In this document: positions 1-10,079 of the stretch, one piece after another | Layout of the letters: the number at the start of each line of letters is the position of its first letter | Position numbering within the stretch: the stretch's first letter is position 1 | Program-made: the position numbers and the translations under genes | Notes under the pieces: generated by a model | Databases searched by the model: none | Told to the model about the DNA's origin: nothing | The model's input: the letters and a program-made list of their open reading frames with translations, nothing else | Source: Flavobacteriales bacterium UBA7612 | GTDB lineage: Bacteria > Bacteroidota > Bacteroidia > Flavobacteriales > Weeksellaceae | Assembly: GCA_002484335.1 (NCBI GenBank) | Contig: DLJQ01000004.1 | Location: forward strand, 62,001-126,000 | DNA length: 64,000 bases | Reading direction: 5' to 3'

Positions 1-692
1 ACAACACCATTAGAACCTCTAGATCCATAGATAGCTGTTGAAGATGCATCTTTTAGGATATCTATTCTAGCAATATCTTGAGGATTTAAGAAATCAATAT
101 CAGTTGTTGGAACTCCATCTACAACAAATAAAGGCTTAGAGGATTCGTTCATTGAATTTTGACCACGAATAATAATATCAAAACCATCTCCAATTCGTCC
201 AGTTGAAGTACTAATTTGTACACCAGGAACATTACCTTGCATAGCCTCCATTGGATTAGTCATATTTCTTTCTGTCAGTTTAGTGGCATCGATTACACCA
301 ACTGAACCAGTTAAATCAGATTTTTTAGCTTTTCCATAACCTATTACAACAACTTCGTCTAATGATTTATTTTCATTTTCTAATGCTAAATTATCATCGA
401 CTGGAATTAGTGTAAGATTAAAATTTTCTGTGCTTTCTATTGGGATTTGCATTGGTTGAAATCCATCAAAGTTTATAGTTAAAATTGAGTTTTCAGGAAC
501 ACTAAGCTCATAAAAACCATTTTCATCTGTAAACGTTTCGTAGGATGTGCCATCTACGTAAATTTCTACTCCAACTAATGGCGTTCCATCTTCATTTGAT
601 TTTATAATCCCAGAAATGGTTTTGTTTTCTTGGGCGAAAGCAGCCATAGGAAGAAGTAGGAGTGCAAGCAATTTAATTTTTGACTTCCTCAT
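1..692 (-). CDS. SusC-family TonB-dependent receptor, N-terminal part (runs off the window)
   Basis: Only the first 230 codons are visible, because the gene continues beyond base 1. The start at 692 gives a signal peptide (MRKSKIKLLALLLLPMAAFA, then QE), a carboxypeptidase-regulatory-like beta domain at about residues 24-110 (DGTPLVGVEIYVDG), the linker DEVVVIGYG, and a TonB plug ending in KDASSTAIYGSRGSNGVV. These are standard SusC/RagA features: an outer-membrane channel that imports oligosaccharides captured by a SusD lipoprotein. Its first 90 residues are very similar to those of the SusC at 6534-9761, so the two are paralogues. It is the last visible gene of the pectin operon, 73 bp downstream of the lyase-esterase gene. 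It presumably has its own SusD outside the window. Confidence 0.93.
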   Translation of the reverse strand, partial: MRKSKIKLLALLLLPMAAFAQENKTISGIIKSNEDGTPLVGVEIYVDGTSYETFTDENGFYELSVPENSILTINFDGFQPMQIPIESTENFNLTLIPVDDNLALENENKSLDEVVVIGYGKAKKSDLTGSVGVIDATKLTERNMTNPMEAMQGNVPGVQISTSTGRIGDGFDIIIRGQNSMNESSKPLFVVDGVPTTDIDFLNPQDIARIDILKDASSTAIYGSRGSNGV

Positions 693-765
693 AATAATGT
701 GTTTTTTTGTGTTTTTTGTTTTGATTTTTTTAGATGACGTTTACATATTTTATATCATTTTTTTA

Positions 766-2970
766 TTAAAATTTCCAATCTCCTAGAACTTTATCTTTTG
801 AGTAATATTCTATATCTTTTTCATTGAGTTGTTTACTCCAATTGATACGATTTTTTGAAGCACCTTTACCTGTTGAATTATATTCAGCAAAATATGTTGT
901 AGATTCATTAGATGTTTTTCCCCAATTATTCCAACCATCATGAGTAATAGATTCATCCATTGTTGTATTAATAAATATAACCTTAGCATAAGGTCTCCAT
1001 GGTCGACCTAAATAATGAGAATTAGCATCTTCTCCAGTAATTTTACATTGATAAAAAATATATCCATAAGGTATTTCTTCTGTTGTAGAAGCTGCAGTAA
1101 CATATCCTTTGCCTTTATTATGAAGTTCACAGTTATCAAAATATGCAGTTGCTGCACCAAAGATATAATCTACTGTACCTTCTATATAACAATTGTAGAA
1201 ATATTGTCTAGATCCAGGTTTTACTAAGTAAACTGTATCTTGATCTCCAATAAAATTACAATTTATAAATTTTATTTTATCAGCCTCAGTTCTTATAGCA
1301 ACAGCTTGTCCAACACGTCCAGCAGTATTTTGAAATGTGATATTTTCTGCGGTAAAATTATCTCCAAATATAAAGAATGATGCAGAACCAGATGTTCCTA
1401 TTTCTTGTCCTACATTATTTAATTTTGAAGCATAATCATCATAAGTTAGAATAGTTTTTGTTTTATCTTCACCTATAAAAGTTATGTTTGTTTTGGATGT
1501 AGGAAGAATAATTTTTTCTTTATAAATTCCATTTTTTATGAATACTTTAATAGGTGTTTTACTGTAATCTGGTAATTGTAATACTAAATCTTGTATAGTT
1601 AAAAAGTCTCCTGTGCCATCTTTTGCAACAGTAAAGTCATAATCATTTCTATTAGCCTTACCTTGATTAATTTGATCTAAAATGGATTCTGCATAAACTT
1701 CTATATTTGAATATTGCGATGATAAATCGAAATTAGATCCATTTTTGATACCAATTTTTAAATTATTAGCTTTTTCCCAATCATCAGGTAATCCATCTTT
1801 ATCAGAATCAATATTAGTAATTTTACTATTTAGTATAGGAAATCCTCCAACTTCATTTTGTGAATTTATAATTCCAGAAATGTTTTTAGGATAACCATTT
1901 GTAAGATAATTAATCAATCTATTATCAACTTCATCTCGTTTTAAACTCGCTCCAGCATATTTAGTTACTAATTGTAATGTTTCTTGTGCTGTATGTGTTT
2001 TAATTTCATTTTTTCCAAATTCTTCTTTTGCCTTTGCTAATAGTGGATTTTCTGTTTGTACACCTCCGTCCCAATTATTTGTAGTTATTTTAGGATAACC
2101 TTCAATAAAGTTCCCATTTACATAGAATTGTCCATAAGGAATAGAAGGATTAATAATACGATCTTTATGTTTAGAAATTGTTCCTGATTTAAAATAGTTG
2201 TTGATGATATTATATTTACCTTTTTCACCTCCATAAATATTATTATCTCCCCAATTAAAAATAACATTATTTCTGAAATCCACCATTTCATCTTCAGGAT
2301 TTACTGTAGATTCTGAACCACTAAATCTTGGATTTCTGCTATTATTACTCATGATTAAATTATGATGAAAAGAAGCAGGTTCTCCTCCCCAAATTCCTCC
2401 ATAACCATGAGCACCTTTCTGATGAACAGACTTATTTAATGCTTCAGCTATAATAGACCATTGTACAGTTAAATTTTTTACTCGATAAAACGACATATTT
2501 TCATCTGTTGCCCAACTCATGGAACAATGATCAATCATAATATTTTCTATGTTTCGTCCGCCCAATGCATCTCCTTCTACTTTTACTAAATCACCTAATC
2601 GGAATCTTAAGTAGCGAAGAATTATATTATTTGATTTTAGTGTAACAGGATAATTAGCTACAGTTATTCCATCACCTGGTGCTGTTTGCCCAAGAATAGT
2701 CAGATTACCATGATTAATATCTAGAGGAGATTTTAGAAAGATAGTACCAGAAATTGCAAAAACAATTGTTCGACTTTCTTTTTTTGTAATGCCTTTTCTT
2801 AAACTTCCTTCTCCAGAGTCATTAAGATTAGTTACTATATATATTTCTCCTCCTCTTCCGCCAGAAGAATACCTACCAAATCCTTCCGCAGAAGGAAAAG
2901 CAGGTATATTCTGACCGAATGAATACACATTGAGAAAAAATATTGTTAATGTTATAAAAAATGTTTTCAT
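766..2970 (-). CDS. Secreted pectate lyase (PL1)-pectinesterase (CE8) fusion
   Basis: 734 residues with a signal peptide (about 1-20). Residues 22-365 are a PL1-type parallel beta-helix lyase: AFPSAEGFGRYSSGGRGG at the mature N-terminus, IDHCSMSWATDEN at 146-158 and RNPRFSG at 212-218 match PL1 calcium-site and catalytic-Arg segments. A DSDKDGLPDDWE calcium-binding-like linker follows (388-399). Residues 444-734 are a carbohydrate esterase family 8 pectin methylesterase with GQAVAIRT (554-561), QDTVY (577-581), VDYIFG (600-605, including the catalytic Asp) and LGRPW (654-658). The protein can therefore remove methyl esters from homogalacturonan and cleave the exposed polygalacturonate by beta-elimination, giving unsaturated products that feed KduI/KduD. 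It lies between the surface lipoprotein and the second SusC gene and probably works in the periplasm or at the cell surface. Confidence 0.93.
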   Translation of the reverse strand: MKTFFITLTIFFLNVYSFGQNIPAFPSAEGFGRYSSGGRGGEIYIVTNLNDSGEGSLRKGITKKESRTIVFAISGTIFLKSPLDINHGNLTILGQTAPGDGITVANYPVTLKSNNIILRYLRFRLGDLVKVEGDALGGRNIENIMIDHCSMSWATDENMSFYRVKNLTVQWSIIAEALNKSVHQKGAHGYGGIWGGEPASFHHNLIMSNNSRNPRFSGSESTVNPEDEMVDFRNNVIFNWGDNNIYGGEKGKYNIINNYFKSGTISKHKDRIINPSIPYGQFYVNGNFIEGYPKITTNNWDGGVQTENPLLAKAKEEFGKNEIKTHTAQETLQLVTKYAGASLKRDEVDNRLINYLTNGYPKNISGIINSQNEVGGFPILNSKITNIDSDKDGLPDDWEKANNLKIGIKNGSNFDLSSQYSNIEVYAESILDQINQGKANRNDYDFTVAKDGTGDFLTIQDLVLQLPDYSKTPIKVFIKNGIYKEKIILPTSKTNITFIGEDKTKTILTYDDYASKLNNVGQEIGTSGSASFFIFGDNFTAENITFQNTAGRVGQAVAIRTEADKIKFINCNFIGDQDTVYLVKPGSRQYFYNCYIEGTVDYIFGAATAYFDNCELHNKGKGYVTAASTTEEIPYGYIFYQCKITGEDANSHYLGRPWRPYAKVIFINTTMDESITHDGWNNWGKTSNESTTYFAEYNSTGKGASKNRINWSKQLNEKDIEYYSKDKVLGDWKF

Positions 2971-2984
2971 TTTTCAATATGTTA

Positions 2985-4679
2985 TTATAACCATCTCGGA
3001 TCTCCTATTACAGAACCAGAACTAGATGCTGTTCTTAATGGAGAATTTGTTGGTAATTGAAAATCTAATGTTGTATGAGTCCACGATAATGTTTCTTCCA
3101 AATTATTTGTATTCGTCACATTTTGTGTAGGAAGAGTTAGTTTTAGTAAATCCGTAGATGATTTTCCGTTCGTTAAATTGTAAAAATTATTATAAGAAAA
3201 AACAGCTGTACTTGATGAAGCAAGGCGAATTAAATTACTATTACTGAAACTTCCTCCTGATCGAGGAGAATTAGCTAAAATATTATTTGTAAAATTGAAT
3301 TTTATTGCAACATTATTGTTGTCTAATAATGGATAAACAGAACTTTGACCAAAACTATTGATTGTACAATTATTGATAGATATTGTAGCATTTGTTGATG
3401 GAGTTGTAATGCTTTCTCTGTAACGTATAAATAAATCACCTACCTGAGAAAATGTAGAATTTTCTAGATTAACTTGATTAAATACTAATTTATCTAAATG
3501 TAAAAACCCGTATGATGAAGCAGGGAAATTTTTGAAGATAGAATATTTAATTTCAAATTTATCCATTACAAATCCACTATTAAGACCTCTGTTAGCTCTG
3601 AATGCACCAGTAGAAACATTATGAACAAGACAATTTTCAATTAAAACATTTTCGAAATTGGCTTTTGCTCCATTGTTATTGCTACTTGTCAAATTGATTA
3701 AATATGCTGCATTATTAGTAGAGCCATCTAGTTCTAAATTTTTTAATTGTAATCCAGCTCCTGTATCATTTAATGTAAATTCTTTGAAAAATACTTTTGT
3801 AGCAGAAGGATCTGATGATAAACCAATCAATGATACTTTTTTACCATCTATTTTAATTAAATTATTTCCTGTATCATAATTACCAGCATTAAGACCAATA
3901 ATATCACCATCTTTTGCGTTATTTACTAATGCTACTAAATCATCACCTGGATTTGCTATTAATGAATAATCTGTAGATGTTTTTGTTGTAAAACTTTGTA
4001 AACCTATGCTAGCATTTCCTTTATAAATTTCAACACTGTATTTTGTATTTGGTTTTAATCCTTTTACAGTTTTAGATCCAGTTGTTGCTTCGGAAGATGA
4101 TATTTCTGATGTAATAGCTTCACCAATATATACGGGATCTTGTCCTGATACTTGTGTATAAGGCTGAAAAACTAATTTTGTTACACCATCAGTTACATCC
4201 CAACTAAGAGTAATTTCTGATTCTAAAACATTTGGTTCATATATAGGATGTAAAATTTGAATACCAATAATTCTAATTCTATTACTTTGAGACCAATAAG
4301 ATTCAGGTCTATTATCTATTGAATTTGTTTTAACACGAACAAATAAATTTTTACGAACAGGTACTTCTTGATCAGTAAAGGCAATACCTGCAGAATCTGT
4401 AATTTTAGACATTAAAACTTCACTAGGATTTGTAAATAAGGAATCAGAAGAAACTTCAGCTGTATATGTAATTTTATCTTCATCATTAGTATACAAAGAT
4501 GGTTTCCATGTTATCTTAGAATCACTCTCTGAATTTACTGTAGTAAATGAAAATGGTGTAAACATTCTCATGGGATCAGTAGATTCTGATTTCAAATCAT
4601 CATCACTGCAAGAGGATACTGCTGCTCCTGTACAAATAAGAGCTCCTATAATATATAATTGATAAATAGATGTTTTCAT
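2985..4679 (-). CDS. Surface lipoprotein with Fn3-like and DUF4957/DUF5123-like beta-helix domains
   Basis: 564 residues with a lipoprotein signal (AVSSC, Cys24, followed by SDDDLKSE, an acidic stretch typical of surface-exposed Bacteroidota lipoproteins). Residues ~36-230 look like two fibronectin-III-type beta domains (ITYTAEVSSD, GLKPNTKYSVEIYKG). Residues ~240-564 are Asn-rich parallel beta-helix repeats (NLELDGSTNNAAYLINL, ENCLVHNV, NNCTINSFG, NNILANSP), as in the DUF4957/DUF5123 proteins common in pectin utilisation loci. No catalytic residues are evident. I infer a glycan-binding role that helps SusCD hold polygalacturonate, but a divergent lyase activity cannot be excluded. The gene sits 11 bp after susD and 14 bp before the lyase gene, so it is in the same operon. 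Confidence 0.8.
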   Translation of the reverse strand: MKTSIYQLYIIGALICTGAAVSSCSDDDLKSESTDPMRMFTPFSFTTVNSESDSKITWKPSLYTNDEDKITYTAEVSSDSLFTNPSEVLMSKITDSAGIAFTDQEVPVRKNLFVRVKTNSIDNRPESYWSQSNRIRIIGIQILHPIYEPNVLESEITLSWDVTDGVTKLVFQPYTQVSGQDPVYIGEAITSEISSSEATTGSKTVKGLKPNTKYSVEIYKGNASIGLQSFTTKTSTDYSLIANPGDDLVALVNNAKDGDIIGLNAGNYDTGNNLIKIDGKKVSLIGLSSDPSATKVFFKEFTLNDTGAGLQLKNLELDGSTNNAAYLINLTSSNNNGAKANFENVLIENCLVHNVSTGAFRANRGLNSGFVMDKFEIKYSIFKNFPASSYGFLHLDKLVFNQVNLENSTFSQVGDLFIRYRESITTPSTNATISINNCTINSFGQSSVYPLLDNNNVAIKFNFTNNILANSPRSGGSFSNSNLIRLASSSTAVFSYNNFYNLTNGKSSTDLLKLTLPTQNVTNTNNLEETLSWTHTTLDFQLPTNSPLRTASSSGSVIGDPRWL

Positions 4680-4690
4680 TGTTTAAGAAT

Positions 4691-6514
4691 TTAATATCCG
4701 TAATCTTGAGTTAAGTTGTAATTAGTATTAATTATATCTAAGAAAATTGGTAATAATTCTGAGTGATTTGCTCTGTAATATTGCATCCAACCTTTTCTTT
4801 CGTCATTAATCATAGTTTTTACCATAGCAGCTTGCCAGTTTACTCTAGTATAACCTGATGGGGTAGAGGTTACAGAAGGCGTGTAAAATACATCACTTTT
4901 TTCTGTACCAACAAAGTATGTATCTAGATTAAGAACTGTTTGTTGTGCACTTACAGATGGATCATAATTTCCTATTTTATAATAAATATATTTTGGAACA
5001 CTAGCATAATCTCCTGTTCCATCTAATAAATTTTGTAATTTTTGTCTTGTTTGATTAACAACGTTATCAAGAAGATTCCAACGAATTAAATCATATTTTC
5101 TAATTGATTCACCTCCAAATTCAAGTAAACGTTCATGAACAATTTCTTCAAAAAATGATTGATATCCATTTGCTTTTACTTCAGGCATTTCGTTTGAATT
5201 TTTATTAAATGCTCGCATTCTAACTTCTTTTAAAGCTTCTATAGCTCCAGATGTTGGACCAGCATTTAACTCATTTTCTGCTTCTGCATACATTAATAAA
5301 ACATCAGCAAAACGCATGATAGGCCAATTGATTCCTAGATTTTGAGAAGGTCCAGTAACTTTAGTCCATGATTTTCTAAATTTTCCATCAGTAAGACCAT
5401 CAATTTTTACAACTTGAGATTTGTCATCAGCATTAATTTCAAAAGCATTGATAGTAACATCTCTACGTTGATCATATTTGTCGAACTCATAAAAATAAGT
5501 AGGTAAAGCTGTAAGCCCTCCGCCACCATTCCATTTAGAAGCTGCATTATGACGAAGACCATTGTAATAACCTAGTTTACTATCTGTTCTAGAATTTCCA
5601 CCAAAAGCACCTATTTGAAAAATCATTTCATTTGTATTATCCATTCTACCTTCGTGAATTGATCTGAATACATCTTCATAGTTAGGATTTAGGTTATGAC
5701 TACCACGTTGTTGCATAATGTCATAAGTTTCATCTCTTGCAATTTGATAGTATTTGTTAGGATTTTCTCCTTTTGTCATTTGTATAGGGTTTCTTCGTAA
5801 AGAATAACCAGCTCTTGCTAAAGCAATTCTAGCTCTTAAACCTTTTACAAAACCTTTTGTTATTCTTGTAGTAGGATCACCAGATTCAGCTCTCCAAGGA
5901 ATTAATTGAGAAGCTTTTTCAAGATCATTTAATAATACTTCATAAATTTCATCACGATCTGTTTTAGGTAAAAAAATATGTTCGTATTGAGAAGCAGGTT
6001 TATCTTGAAATGGGACATCTCCCCAATTTCTTATTAATTCATAATAAAACTGAGCACGTAAAGTAAGTGCTTCACCATAGTAGCGATCCATTAATGCTTT
6101 ATCGCTTTCAGAACCTGTAGAGTAAACAGCAGATTTAGGTATGTGAAAAATCATTAGGTTAGCACGTTCAATACCTGTATATAATTGACGAAAAGGTCTG
6201 TCTAACTCACTATTAGTAGCACAAGCAGCATACATACTTATTCCACGTCTATCATTACAACTATAATCACCAGAAGTTTTGAAATCGTCTGCGGCCTGTC
6301 CAATAATTGTAGAAATTCGGTTTCCATATCCATTATCTCCACCTAATTGATTGTATACACCAATTAATGCAGAATAAGTATAATCTATATCACTGAAAGC
6401 TTCAGTTTCAGAAATATTAGAAGGGCTTTCTACATCTAAGTAATCACTACAAGAATAAGAAGTTAATAAAACTAAACTTACTCCTAATATTTTTATGTAT
6501 TGTTTTGTTTTCAT
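4691..6514 (-). CDS. SusD/RagB-family glycan-binding lipoprotein
   Basis: 607 residues with a lipoprotein signal (LLTSYSC, Cys22). The N-terminal half carries the SusD alpha-helical TPR-like scaffold (SDYLDVESPSNISETEAFSD, ERANLMIFHIP, GEALTLRAQFYYELIRNWGDVP). The C-terminal half has the family hallmark WPIMRFADVLLMYAEAENEL followed by EVRMRAF and ERLLEFGGESIRKYDLIRW. SusD proteins cap the SusC barrel and deliver the oligosaccharide. It is encoded 19 bp downstream of susC, the usual pairing. The neighbouring enzymes make oligogalacturonides the likely ligand. Confidence 0.95.
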   Translation of the reverse strand: MKTKQYIKILGVSLVLLTSYSCSDYLDVESPSNISETEAFSDIDYTYSALIGVYNQLGGDNGYGNRISTIIGQAADDFKTSGDYSCNDRRGISMYAACATNSELDRPFRQLYTGIERANLMIFHIPKSAVYSTGSESDKALMDRYYGEALTLRAQFYYELIRNWGDVPFQDKPASQYEHIFLPKTDRDEIYEVLLNDLEKASQLIPWRAESGDPTTRITKGFVKGLRARIALARAGYSLRRNPIQMTKGENPNKYYQIARDETYDIMQQRGSHNLNPNYEDVFRSIHEGRMDNTNEMIFQIGAFGGNSRTDSKLGYYNGLRHNAASKWNGGGGLTALPTYFYEFDKYDQRRDVTINAFEINADDKSQVVKIDGLTDGKFRKSWTKVTGPSQNLGINWPIMRFADVLLMYAEAENELNAGPTSGAIEALKEVRMRAFNKNSNEMPEVKANGYQSFFEEIVHERLLEFGGESIRKYDLIRWNLLDNVVNQTRQKLQNLLDGTGDYASVPKYIYYKIGNYDPSVSAQQTVLNLDTYFVGTEKSDVFYTPSVTSTPSGYTRVNWQAAMVKTMINDERKGWMQYYRANHSELLPIFLDIINTNYNLTQDYGY

Positions 6515-6533
6515 TGTTTAATAATTTGAAAGA

Positions 6534-9500
6534 TTAGAAAGTAACATTAATTCCCGCTAAGAAAAATCTACTTCTAGGATAAGCTGCATAATCTACTCCA
6601 GGAGTAAGAGGACTTGTTCTTCTTGTATTTGCTTCAGGATCATACCCTGAATATCCAGTAATTGTAAATAAGTTATTTACAGTTGCATAAACTCTAAATT
6701 TACTTATGAATTTAGTTTTAGCTAGCATTTCTTCTGGTAAAGAATAACCAAAAGTTAAATTGCTTAATCTTAAATAAGACCCATCTTCTATTGCATATGA
6801 ATGAAGTATGTAATTACCAGTTGATGGAGACCAAAATGTAGCATTTTCGTTCATTGCAGCTAATTGTGTAGGATCTGTTACCCTATTTCCATTGTTATCA
6901 AAATTTCTCCATGCACCAGCAACGTCTTTTAGCATATTATTGTCTTTATACTGAAAGTGAGTTGTAAACTCCATTTTATTTGCATTATAAACTTTATTAC
7001 CTACAGAAAATGTAAAGAATAAACTTAAATCAAAATTTTTGTATGAAAACTGTTGATTAAATCCTCCATAGAATTTTGGTTGAGAGTTTCCTAAAACTTT
7101 TTTATCATTGTCATCGATTACACCATCTCCATTTAAATCTTTAAGTTTTAAATCACCAGGTTTTGGAGCTTTTGAACCTAAAGCAGCAGCAGAGCTACTT
7201 GCTATACCTGGTTTTAGTGTGTATTGTTGATTTGCAGGATTATAATCAAAATCGTCTACTTTATACCATCCATCAGTTACATAACCATAAAACTGTCCAA
7301 TAGGTTTTCCAACTTCAACTTTAAAATCTTGTAAACTATTTACCCAACCAGAAGATTGATAATAATATTCTAAACCACTACCAGATACATCTTTGCCTAA
7401 TGATTTAATAATATTTTTATTATGAGAAATATTTAAATTTGCAGTCCATTTAAAATTATTTGTTTTAATGATATCTGCTCCTAGGGTAAATTCGATTCCT
7501 TTATTTTCAGTTTCTCCAGAATTTTGATATTGATATTCATATCCACCAGTTTGTGGAACTTTTGCAAGTAATAATAAATCTTTTGTATTAGTTATATAAG
7601 CATCGATAGAACCATAAACTCTTTTGTTAAATAAACTATAATCTAAACCAATATTTTTAGAAATAGTTCTTTCCCATTTAGTGTTTTCATTTGCTAAACG
7701 TTCATTTGGAGCTAATCCAGGAACAACTGTATTATCAAAAGAATACCCATTGTTATTAGAACTGTTGTAGAAAGTTGTATATAAAAATGGTTCTATTCTG
7801 TTATTTCCTGATGTACCATAGCTTAAACGTAGTTTTAATTCATTAATCCATGATGAGTCTTTTAAAAAATTTTCTCTACTCATATTCCAAGCTACAGAAG
7901 CTGAAGGAAAGTACCCCCATTGGTTATCTTTTGCAAAAACACTAGAACCATCAGCACGTAATGTTAAGGTTAACATATATTTTTTATCATATGCATAGTT
8001 TGCTTGTCCAAAAAATGAAGCTAAACGATCTGCATTTATTGCTGTGGTTACAGGATCTTGAACCATTCCTGTTGGAGGAACAGCGCTTTGTACATTAGCA
8101 AAAGCTTGTCCTGCACTAATATTTTTAGGAAGCCATTTAATATAAGCTCTATCTGTATCTCCATCTGTTTTTATGATTTCTTGACCAACCATTACATTTA
8201 GTTTGTGAAGAGTTCCTAGCTTTGGAGTATATTGTAAAGTGTTAGTATTAGATATTCTTTTACTTCTTGTTCCACGCATATCTACAACAGGTAAATTTGC
8301 GTTTGCTCTAGCTACATTTGTAATATTACCATAAAAATAATTATCTTGACGGTCTGTTTGTACATAGCCTAAAACAGTTTTGAATGTAAGTCCTTTTATA
8401 ATTTGCCATTCAAAATAACCATTCATTAAAATATTTTGTCTTTCATCTTCTCTTACTTCATTATTTGCTAATAAAACAGGGCTAGTTAAATTTGTTTGAG
8501 CAAAATAATCAGGATCAAAGAAATCAACAAATGACTCATTTCCTGAACCTACGAAAGGTTGATATCTAACAGTATTTCTTAATTTATTATTACTATTTGA
8601 ACCTGTATCAGAGGTTCCAGCACCATTTATAACATCTTTGCTATATCTAAAGTTTACTCCAATTTTAACTTTGTCGCTAACTTTATTATTCATTTTAAAA
8701 TTAGCAAGATGTCTTTTATAACCAGAATTAATCATAATTCCATCTTCATTTAAGTAATTTAAATTAAGACTATAATCAGTTGTTTTGTTACCTCCTACAA
8801 CTGCTATATTATGATTTTGAGAAAAAGCTTTACGGCCAAAAACTTCTTTTTGCCAATCTTTAGCTTTCATACTTTTATAGATATCCATATCCTTAAATTC
8901 TCCATATCTATTTCTGAAAGTATTTAATGATTGTTCATCACCTAGAGCATAAAGTTCATATTGATTTCGAACAAATTCATAAGGAGACATTACATCTAAT
9001 TTATTTTGAATTTCTCTGAAACCAGTATAATTAGTATAAGTAACTTTTGTTGGTAAATCAAAACCATTCTTCGTTGTAATTAAAATTACTCCATTTGCAC
9101 CTCTAGCACCATAGATTGCTGTAGAAGCTGCATCCTTAAGAACATCAATTGTAGCAATTTCTTGTGGTGATAATATAGATAAAGCATTTTCTACTTGTAT
9201 TCCATCTACAATGTATAAAGGGCTGTTATCTTGAGTTATAGAAGTACCTCCACGAACTCTAATACTTACGTCAGATCCAGGAGCACCTTCAGAGACAGAA
9301 ACTTGCACACCAGCTAAGCGTCCTTGTATTGCTTCAGCTGCAGAATTTACTGCCATATCTTTAATTTGGTCAGAGCTAACACTAGAAACTGCACCTGTTA
9401 ATTCATCTCTAGCTACTGATGTATAACCGACAACAACAACTTCATTTAAATCTTGGTGCTCTGTTACTATTTCACTTAGTTTTATATCTATTAATGATTT

Positions 9501-9761
9501 CTTATCAACTGCAATTACTTGTTTTTGAAATCCATCATAATCAATTGTTAATGTAGAATTGTTTGGTACATTTATTTCGTAATGACCATTTTCGTCTGTT
9601 AGTGTTTCATAGTTTGTTCCGTCTACATATATCTCAACACCAATTAATGGCGTTCCATCTGTAGAAGAAGTTATGTTTCCAGAAACTGTTATTTCTTCTT
9701 GTGCAAATCCTGCAATAGGCAGCAGCAGTAGAGATAATAACTTTATTTTAGACATCCTCAT
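6534..9761 (-). CDS. SusC-family TonB-dependent outer-membrane receptor
   Basis: 1075 residues, normal for SusC. It has a signal peptide (~1-20), a carboxypeptidase-regulatory-like domain (~25-105), NEVVVVGY, a plug (~115-240, including TIDVLKDAASTAIYGARGANGV) and a long beta-barrel ending in an aromatic-rich strand (FFLAGINVTF), as expected for BAM-dependent insertion. It imports oligogalacturonides with the SusD encoded just downstream. This is the first gene of the pectin-degradation operon. A LacI-type palindrome lies 47 bp upstream of the start at 9808-9823. The start could also be the third codon (MSKIKLL), since both give a good signal peptide. Confidence 0.95.
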   Translation of the reverse strand: MRMSKIKLLSLLLLPIAGFAQEEITVSGNITSSTDGTPLIGVEIYVDGTNYETLTDENGHYEINVPNNSTLTIDYDGFQKQVIAVDKKSLIDIKLSEIVTEHQDLNEVVVVGYTSVARDELTGAVSSVSSDQIKDMAVNSAAEAIQGRLAGVQVSVSEGAPGSDVSIRVRGGTSITQDNSPLYIVDGIQVENALSILSPQEIATIDVLKDAASTAIYGARGANGVILITTKNGFDLPTKVTYTNYTGFREIQNKLDVMSPYEFVRNQYELYALGDEQSLNTFRNRYGEFKDMDIYKSMKAKDWQKEVFGRKAFSQNHNIAVVGGNKTTDYSLNLNYLNEDGIMINSGYKRHLANFKMNNKVSDKVKIGVNFRYSKDVINGAGTSDTGSNSNNKLRNTVRYQPFVGSGNESFVDFFDPDYFAQTNLTSPVLLANNEVREDERQNILMNGYFEWQIIKGLTFKTVLGYVQTDRQDNYFYGNITNVARANANLPVVDMRGTRSKRISNTNTLQYTPKLGTLHKLNVMVGQEIIKTDGDTDRAYIKWLPKNISAGQAFANVQSAVPPTGMVQDPVTTAINADRLASFFGQANYAYDKKYMLTLTLRADGSSVFAKDNQWGYFPSASVAWNMSRENFLKDSSWINELKLRLSYGTSGNNRIEPFLYTTFYNSSNNNGYSFDNTVVPGLAPNERLANENTKWERTISKNIGLDYSLFNKRVYGSIDAYITNTKDLLLLAKVPQTGGYEYQYQNSGETENKGIEFTLGADIIKTNNFKWTANLNISHNKNIIKSLGKDVSGSGLEYYYQSSGWVNSLQDFKVEVGKPIGQFYGYVTDGWYKVDDFDYNPANQQYTLKPGIASSSAAALGSKAPKPGDLKLKDLNGDGVIDDNDKKVLGNSQPKFYGGFNQQFSYKNFDLSLFFTFSVGNKVYNANKMEFTTHFQYKDNNMLKDVAGAWRNFDNNGNRVTDPTQLAAMNENATFWSPSTGNYILHSYAIEDGSYLRLSNLTFGYSLPEEMLAKTKFISKFRVYATVNNLFTITGYSGYDPEANTRRTSPLTPGVDYAAYPRSRFFLAGINVTF

Positions 9762-9807
9762 AATATGTGTGGTTTTTATATTATTGTTATTTTTTTGAAA
9801 CGATTAA

Positions 9808-9823
9808 ATGTAATCGATTGCAA
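9808..9823. promoter_or_regulatory. Probable LacI-family operator upstream of susC
   Basis: ATGTAATCGATTGCAA is a near-perfect palindrome centred on the CpG of ATCGAT, the pattern expected of LacI/PurR-type operators. The same core appears at 10051-10066 and, perfectly symmetric, at 20597-20612. It lies 47 bp upstream of the susC start. Confidence 0.65.
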
Positions 9824-10050
9824 TATTTAAAATAAATAGGTGTACAGAGGACACTAAAATATAAATAATTTTTTATATTCAAAAGATTATTTAAAAAATT
9901 TGTTAACAAAAGCTAAAATTATATTTAATTAAAGAATAATTATTATATATATTATTAATATAAAGCTATGTTGTTTTTATTTATAGTGTTGGTTTTCATT
10001 GGTTTGAATTGAATTTGTTGATTTTTCAAAAATCAATTTAATATTTAAGA

Positions 10051-10079
10051 TTGTAATCGATTGTAATAGCTTAAATTTG
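10051..10079 (+). promoter_or_regulatory. Promoter of the LacI regulator gene with overlapping operator
   Basis: TTG at 10051-10053 and TAAATTTG at 10072-10079 are 18 bp apart, matching the Bacteroidota -33/-7 promoter consensus (TTG, 17-23 bp, TAnnTTTG). The operator-like TTGTAATCGATTGTAA occupies 10051-10066, so a bound regulator would block RNA polymerase. This predicts autoregulation. The resulting leader to the ATG at 10171 is about 85 nt. Confidence 0.6.
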
